Below are positions 56,621-64,000 of a DNA stretch of 64,000 bases, piece by piece. This DNA comes from Sisyra terminalis (taxonomy: Eukaryota; Arthropoda; Insecta; Neuroptera; Sisyridae). The stretch is taken from contig OY292275.1 in assembly GCA_958496175.1 (NCBI GenBank), positions 21,925,001-21,989,000 on the forward strand, written 5' to 3'. Made by a program: the position numbers and the translations under genes. The notes beneath the pieces are model-generated. The model did no database searches. It was not told the origin of the DNA and saw nothing but the letters and a program-made list of their open reading frames with translations. Position 1 is the first letter of the stretch. The number at the start of each line of letters is the position of its first letter.

Positions 56621-59390
56621 AAACGCAACGTTGTCAGATTCGACGGTTCAAAAAGGAAAATGAACCTTGATGGGTTTCTTTTGATAAATTGACTATTATT
56701 ATTTGACGAGTAAAACCACATAGTTGATTTATAAGTACTTTGTTATGTTTTAATAATACTATTATTTTAAATAGTATAATTTATAAACTTATTTTTAATA
56801 CGCTTACGATGTATATAGTTTGCACCATCATTATTTCTTAACTTATAGAAAACTGGTTGGTCATTTATAAAAATTTATAAACATTAGTTAATTTCATTTG
56901 GAAACTTTAAATTATAGATGTGTGGGATATTCGTACATACACCTACGAACGCTTTTTCGAGAAGTTGAAAAAGCAGTTTAGAGATATGGGCATTATTTTT
57001 ATGTAAGGAAGGGGAATTGATATAATTAAGATATGTTTTTTTTGAAACTCAGTAAAACTAATCAATTATAATGTTGACAAGTATTATGAAAATTTAGTTT
57101 TACGCTAAGAAATATTCAATCATTTAACTACCAGTCACATTTCAATAAATTTAGATGAATTTCCGGCATTCCATTTGTTCTTTGTTAAGTTGTTTGTATT
57201 TCAAATGGAATCTTGCTTAAAATAAATTATTATAATCAATCAACCGTACCGACACATAATGGACTAATACGAACACTGTTGACTGTCTACAAGAAATCGA
57301 ATATCTCGTATTATACTGCTCTTTCAAGTAGGTACCACACATAGGTACCGAATACCAACTTGTGAATATTTATCGCATTTTATCTATACACACGAAAATA
57401 TATTTTTTTTTGTTGTGTAACTACAAAGTAGATTTATGATGAGTATCATTTTAATGTTAATTTTTTTAAAATCTTTTTTGTTTCTTACTTACAAAATTTA
57501 AAAATACATACTTATATTCTCATATTTATAATTAAATTACAATGTTGGAACATTATACATTTTTTAATGGTTAGTTAATATATTTTTTCTCTAATGGAAT
57601 ATTTGCTTTTTTGCACTCAAAACATATTTATTGCCCTCAATAAATTAAAAGATAGGCAAATTTAAAACAACAATGTTTTACACAAATTCGATGAAGTATT
57701 TGTAAAACCACATTAAATAAATGTTACTTCACATAAAATAAACTTCACATAAAATTATTTGACGATCAAAACAAACATACGCAATGGTATCTAAATAGAA
57801 CGCAAATTGACTAAAAAATTATTTCACTTCATACATTTACCTTCGTTTGTTCCCAGTGGATTTCACATTTAATTTTATATATGTATGTTTATACTTATGA
57901 CCTATGGTTGTACCAAATACCTTTGAAGTTTCTGTAGCTTTTAACTGAGAAAATAAAATATCTAAGATTTTTTTTTTCGTAGACGTTTGAGGAAAATTTT
58001 TATTTGAATTCGCATATTTTTTTTAACTAATCTTTTATAATATTATAAGCGAATATGTTGCTTTACGATGCTTTTGAAAAAGATATAACTTTTTATAAAA
58101 ACAAAGTAACAAATCATTACATTTATTCAGTTCGCTTTGCTTTTTTATAAATTTATTCAACCTATTCTTTGCCATTTGTATTATTTAATGTCATTAGAAC
58201 TCTTAGAATATTTGATATTGAAACTTAAAAAAACTGCAATAAGAACTTATTTTACTACCAAAGGGGTTCAGTAATTAGGTTTATTACTCCAATTTATATG
58301 CTATACAAACATTTACATTTTCGAAAAAGCAAATTTTGCAATTAATAGATTAGGCTGCTATTCTTCTAGTACATATTATATAAAAAAGTTTCAGTCATGT
58401 TCGTCATGTTTCATGTTATTATCTAGTGATGTTTTTACTGTCCCGTTAGGTATAAGAAACGCAAGAAGTACTAAAATTACTGAGAAAAACTTTGCTTAAT
58501 CAACATAAATTTTGTGCAATATGATTTTTATTAGAGTGCTATTTTGGCGTCAGTTGTCCAGATGGCAAATTTGAAACATATGTATTACGAGAAATTGGAC
58601 TAATAGATTAATTTACTTAGTAAAGATGAAAAAAATATATTAGTAATAGAATCGTCATAATTGACAAAATTTAATCTTATTCGGTAAAAGCTTGTCTTTA
58701 GCGAGCGAAGCGAGGAGTTGAACTCACCATTTTGATGAAAAGATCCATAATAACTTAAGTATCATAAGCAATATGATAAAAGTATGCTTAATAGCTTACT
58801 GTAATCAACTTGAAAAAAGTAGCAAAGACTCGCTTCGCAAAATGTGCTTTTTTAATGATTCGTAGTTTTAATTAAGGAAAAAATAATTCCCTATGCTGTT
58901 GACAATTTTCTCCCCATAGACCATATGAACAATTTTTTAATCAATAAAAGTCAATATTTTTTGATTTCAAGATTTATTTATTATTAAAACTAACAGCTAC
59001 TTTATGTTTCAATATTAGTTGAGAATATTTTTAAAACATTAATTATTATTTTTAAATCACGTGCACAGGGGCTAAAGCCAATAACGAGATTAATTAAAGT
59101 ACTTTATAAATTATTACAATTATTATATATTACAAGAATCAAAAATATTACAAGTTATCGAACATGGATAGGGTATAAGCTTCAAAAGGTCCATCGAGTA
59201 ACTATTACACTATAAGAAATTCTCTTTTTGAAAAAATGCTATTTAAGAAAAAACTCAATTTGGGCGTTTCAAAACTTGATTTTTTTTCCTGTATCAAAAA
59301 CTGGTTGTGACTAGCTACGAGAAAGAAATTAGTTAGAAAAGTTTTATTTTTTTAGATTTCAAACCATTAACTTATAAATAATTAGTAATG
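56621..59390. other. Gene-free sequence with one short GC-rich motif pair
   Basis: Mostly featureless and A+T-rich. At 58698-58714 AGCGAGCGAAGCGAGGA and at 58828-58838 CTCGCTTCGC form an inverted pair about 125 bases apart. The region between shows no frame. Confidence 0.3.
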
Positions 59391-60036
59391 TCCGACCAAA
59401 CTTTCGGTTCCGGTTTCGGCCTAGTTTCGACCAAAAACGAGTTTCAGCTTAGTTTCGGTTTCGGCTATCGTCAAGCCGAAACAACAATCGAAACCGAAAC
59501 TAAATTCGTGAGAATGAAATGTTAAAAAAATATAGTTTTTTATTTATTATTTGATTCTTCAATTATGAATACTGATAACTATCAGTTCATTAAAATTTTG
59601 TTTAATATTATCTCTCATATTTTTTTTCAGTTCCAAAGAAAACTGTTCAAAGTTTAGAAGAAGTTATTGTGTTTTTAAGATATAAAAATAATGCTTTCGT
59701 TTTTGTGTACCTAAACATATTGTGCAAAAAGTAATTTTGTTTGTAAATTATTTTTATTATTTTATGATATTCGTAACTAATATTGAAGAAATATTATGTG
59801 AATTTCTTTCAAATCAACTCCTTATTTAAGCATTAATATTTTTTTTAAAATAAGAAATGATAATAATATGTTATGTTAATGATCAGCTCAAATATTAGGG
59901 ACTAAATGATTGATGAATACCTATAGGACTACAAAGTAAAAACTGACAAATTATGAATAACTTTTTTTTCTATGAAAAAATGGCCTTATATGGAAATTTA
60001 GAATTCAGCCGTAGAAACGAGTTTGAGTCGGACACT
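59391..60036 (+). repeat. TTTCGG-rich element, copy B, with terminal inverted repeats
   Basis: Starts TGTCCGACCAAACTTTCGG and ends, read inverted, TGTCCGACTCAAACTCGTT. The 5' 130 bases alternate GGTTTCGG and CCGAAAC and can fold on themselves. Internal blocks match 1-692. Length is about 645 bases, with no frame. No clean target duplication; A+T-rich flanks make this hard to judge. Confidence 0.55.
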
Positions 60037-60059
60037 AATAATTAGATTTATAAAAGGTG

Positions 60060-60560
60060 ATTGTTGAAAAAGTAACCCAACAATTGAACAAAGTTTTGAA
60101 TCAACAAAAGTTTGACGAAACTTTTGAAAAAAAAAAATCAATATTTAAAACATATCTAAATAGAGAATTTTCTTTAAACAACGTTTTCTTGAGAAAGATA
60201 AGAGCGGCCAATATTTTTCTTTCAAAACTTTCGAACGTTAAAAACACACCAATTAAAGGTGGAAATAAAACGAATTTTTATTATTTGTGTAATGCTCAAA
60301 TAAGCTTTTTCTATAAATAATGATTTCCCGGAAATTATTCCAATGATATGTATTTTTCTTTTAAAATTCTTTAGCGACAAAAAAAAACACTAATTAATCG
60401 TGTAAATTTGTTTTTCGAATTTTCAGTATTTATAAAATACCCCAAAGCGAGCTTTTTCATTAAATAGCGTTTTCTACGAAAATATGCGCACGAACAAATT
60501 TTCCCTTTCAAACTCTCTCATGATCAAAAAGTACAATTAATGACACAATAAACATTCGAA
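60060..60560 (+). repeat. Degenerate tandem duplication, period about 285 bases
   Basis: Two diverged units: around 60162-60260 (GAGAATTTTCTTTAAACAACGTTTTCTT...CAATTAAAG) and around 60450-60540 (GAGCTTTTTCATTAAATAGCGTTTTCTA...CAATTAATG). An 87-codon frame at 60057-60320 covers the first unit but is not conserved in the second, so it is probably not coding. Possibly a third, weaker unit near 60630. Confidence 0.35.
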
Positions 60561-63500
60561 ATTTCAATATATTTTGTAAAACAACTCTAAAGATTTAGCA
60601 TTACATTAGGTTTGTCTGAAAAATATGGGAGTGATATTTTTTTTCTTCCAGAACTATTAAACAACGAAAAAAAATTCATAATAGTCTTTTAAAAACTCAA
60701 AATCCAATAGTGCAACTCTAACTTTATGGACATATATTATAGTTATACTAACCCAAATCGTTATTATTTACCTAATTATGATTTAAACATTATTCCATCA
60801 AAAACATTCCATGTAAACTAGTTTGCCACGATTCAAAAGGCCATAGTGCTTTCTTTGTGAAAAATTCATCAAATCATATGAAGAGCCAAATCCTTAATCA
60901 TAATTCTATATACATAGTCAACACATTGGTCAAATAATTCTTTTTTTAGAAGAATTGATGTAGCATTCAAGAATACTACTCAATTCGTTCCATAATTCCA
61001 TGAAAATTTTCGGTTCTTGCGTTTAGAGTTAAATAAAATATTATAAAATCTAATATGCACGCATAAATAACTAAGCCAATGCTTTTAAGCAATAATCCAA
61101 CAAAACAGTCAAATTATTTAAAATCAAAACTTCGGGGCTTGGCTCTTCAGACAAGTCGATAAATTTTAAATAAAAAAAGCGTTATAAGCGTCTTGGACCT
61201 ACCTACTTGGATGGATTAGATGTCGAGAACGCCATTAACACCACAAATTTTAATTATCGCTAGTAGTTTTAATTACTAACACAATTAATATTCGGTATAG
61301 AAGTATATTATTTTCAAGCGCTGTCATCCACCCCTTTGTACTCTCGTGCCCCTAGGCACGTGCCTAGTTTACGTACTTTTGCACGTGCCTTAAGGGTAAT
61401 ACAGCTCTATCAAAACCATAAGAATCGAAAAAGAAAAAACTATTTTATGTACGAACTCATCAAATCAGAGCAATTGAATGTTCTAAAAATTCCAATGAAA
61501 GATCAATATTAAAACAAACTCGTAGTATTAAAAGTGTTTGACACCAATATAATGAATGTGGTTTACAAATTACAAAGAGACAGTGCAAAATTAATAAATA
61601 TTCAAACGACTTATAGAATAGGTAATTAAAAGACAATATTATTAAATTAATTTTAATGAACGACAATTAATTTTTAGTTGTTAAAGGTAATATGGTCGTA
61701 AAGAACTAGGTTATTTATGAATTATAAAACTAATGTTTCATGCACTTTTCAATTCGGATTGTTGTTTTCCATACTGTTTTTAAATATTCGAAATTTAAAT
61801 TATTTAATCAGTTATTTAAATTGAATTCATTATATATCCACGCTCTTTACATATATTGTGAAGAAAAAGGTTAGATTTCTTTGTTGATTATTTGAAAATT
61901 CTAGTCTACATATTTTCAGCTTTGGAGGTTGAAGGGTGAAAGTTATAAATTTTACAATTTTTATCGTTTTTCTTTTTGAGAATCTTAGTCTGAATACCAA
62001 ATTACAGTTTTCTAGGACCCTTTAGGTTATCAGGTTTTGATGAGTGAGAGGCAAAATTGGCGTTTTCAAGAATAAATGAAATCCAAAGTTTAAAAGCTAT
62101 GCAATGAAACGGTGGTTATTTAATAAGCTGGTTAGATCAGAATATACTGTATGCTTTAGTTGAACATATAGAATTACTTTTAATGTGTTACCTCTGCTTT
62201 CATTAATTATTTATTTATCATTATTATGAATCCATATTAAAAATTTTGGAAAGCTTTTAGTCTACCCTTCCATTTTAATATAAATAAAACTTTAATGCTT
62301 TCGAGATTCATATATTTAGGAATTTAGAAATCAACAAATTAACAAAGAAAATATAAATTAATAACGAAGTTTGCATCAATTTCCATTTCTGGATAAGTAC
62401 AAAGTTGAAGAAAAACCCGTTAGAAGTTTTCAAGATTTCTTATTTTCCAAACAAAAACCTATTAATCAAACGTACAAATATTTTTAGATCCTATTGTTCC
62501 AATTCATTTGATTGCATTAAGCCCGAATGATTCTAAGCCGATGTTCCTCAGAATTGTTACATATATTTCGCGAAATTTTATAAAATTTTATGAACTTATT
62601 TACACCCACCGTTTTGTTTATTTTACTATTTTAACCATTTTAATGGCATGGAGATTTTATTCATTTTCCTTTTCATAAAAAATTGTTCTATAGTTTCGCA
62701 AAGATTATAAAGCATTGGGGGTTATATTATTTATAAACGACTTTGTACAGTAACAGTTGATCAGTCATACTTAAAATAAATTTACAAACGAAATAAATAA
62801 TATAAACAATTGTAATGATATTTTTGACTCATTTATAGAAAGTAAACATTCGGGAGTGCTAGTACAAGTTCCGTTTTATTAATAAACTTTTGTAGACAAG
62901 TTATCAAATTGCTCGTTGTTTGGTAGAGGCATAGGTGTTAAAATTACAAAAGCTTTATTAGAGACCTATTTTATTCAAAATATATTTCAGCAGATATTTA
63001 ATTTATTTTTTGTCAAGATGTTCGTAGGTACTTATATTTAAAGAATAGAAATATAATCTTCCCATTCTCTAAAATATACAGAAATGTGTTAGGAATTTTT
63101 TTTCCAATGCTTTGAATTATTATCCTTGGATTGTAAATGTGAATATGAATGCGCAATATCCACATGGAAAAATAAAATTGTATTCATTTCTAATTGTCAT
63201 ACTAGGTGGGCGTTCGATTTATCAGAAGAAAATTTACAATGTTGACAATAGATGATTGACTAGAGCTAAAATATTTACTATGGAATATGTTTGCTTTCGA
63301 ATAATAGTTAAATATATTTTTTATGCTTACTTTAAGTTAAATTTATTTTTTAACGATGTGAACACTTTTAACTTATATGCTAGGTATAGGTTTGATGAAT
63401 TGTCCTTATTTTGTTGTAATTAAGGATATTCTATAATTTTATTTCTTTGCAAATGTAAATTATGTTTCCCACATTTCCCTACCTTTCTTTATTATAAATA

Positions 63501-64000
63501 GGAGCTTATATAAAAATAGGCAATTTCTGTGTACAAAGCTCGATTATAAAGCGATTATGAATACATCTACTAACTAATTTTTACATCAAAGGATTGTAAA
63601 AAAATCATTATAAAACAATATTGCTCTTTTAGAATTTAATTAACAATCTTATATCAAAAATTTTAGCAAGAGTTGTAAGCACAAAAATAAATGAGCTTTT
63701 TAATATTAATATTCAGTTTTAAATAACCAACATTTAATGCCCTTATAATCGTTTTTTACTTGCTCGTAACCTCAGAATGTAACTAACATTTTATTATGTC
63801 TGCTTTCTTTAATATTTTACTGGAAATTTTTTTTTCTAAAAATAGATATATTATGAATACCTTAAAATTTATTGCATAGAAAAATAAATTTGTTGGGTAT
63901 CTATAGAATAAAGGATATAAACAGCATATCACAATAAGGAATTTAAATCGGGAAATCTGTTGTTGTAACATTTATGTATATATGTTTTGATGTGAAAACT
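60561..64000. other. Gene-free sequence to the window edge
   Basis: No gene or transposon recognised. The single notable site is the palindrome CTAGGCACGTGCCTAG at 61352-61367 with a further GCACGTGCCT at 61381. Frames at 61460-61666 and 63783-63971 (minus) are A+T-rich and without features. Confidence 0.35.

Noticed and set aside
60057..60320. 87-codon frame as a real gene
   Set aside because: It lies in a degenerate tandem repeat whose second unit does not keep the frame; composition is A+T-rich and no domain is seen.

Overview
This is an A+T-rich animal nuclear sequence, most likely an insect. It has spliced genes with GT-AG introns, tRNA-derived SINEs, Helitrons with arthropod-type TCTATACTAATATA termini, and hAT, mariner and LINE relics. 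The order cannot be fixed from the sequence. Nothing in the window is prokaryotic.

Three protein-coding genes can be assembled by hand from splice signals and reading-frame phase. (1) A c-type lysozyme on the + strand (1422-2734), with both catalytic acids and all eight cysteines, but no signal-peptide exon found. (2) A complete SLC6-family (Na+/Cl- neurotransmitter or amino-acid symporter fold) gene on the - strand (12411-15772). Its six exons join in phase into 608 codons, yet the normally invariant TM1 motif is replaced. (3) A complete receptor tyrosine kinase on the - strand (17877-36240). It has fifteen coding exons and 782 codons: signal peptide, fibronectin-III-like ectodomain, one transmembrane helix and a split kinase domain with all catalytic residues. 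Torso is the best candidate identity.

Most of the rest is mobile DNA. Three near-identical 2.4-kb non-autonomous Helitrons (5543-7974, 9111-11559, 28920-31374) each carry an internal tRNA-like Pol III promoter followed by a T-run. Shorter - strand Helitron-type elements lie at 8683-9110 and 41344-41706, and a Helitron helicase relic at about 45095-46027. Other elements are a large inverted repeat whose arms carry hammerhead-ribozyme-like cores (3352-4276, Penelope-like), a pogo-like MITE (4509-5037), a hAT relic (27285-27700), a mariner deletion derivative with both termini (27810-28454), a LINE relic (47710-48700), two copies of an unnamed TIR element (34150-35725 and 37036-37690), six copies of one tRNA-derived SINE, and a pair of TTTCGG-rich elements near the two edges of the window (1-692, 59391-60036).

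From about 38 kb to the right edge no intact gene was recognised. This gene desert holds degenerate transposon fragments and plain A+T-rich DNA. The three genes have no evident functional link: secreted antibacterial/digestive enzyme, membrane transporter-like protein, developmental receptor. The most interesting points are the divergent but intact SLC6 protein, the tRNA-like module kept in the Helitrons, and the paired hammerhead-like motifs.
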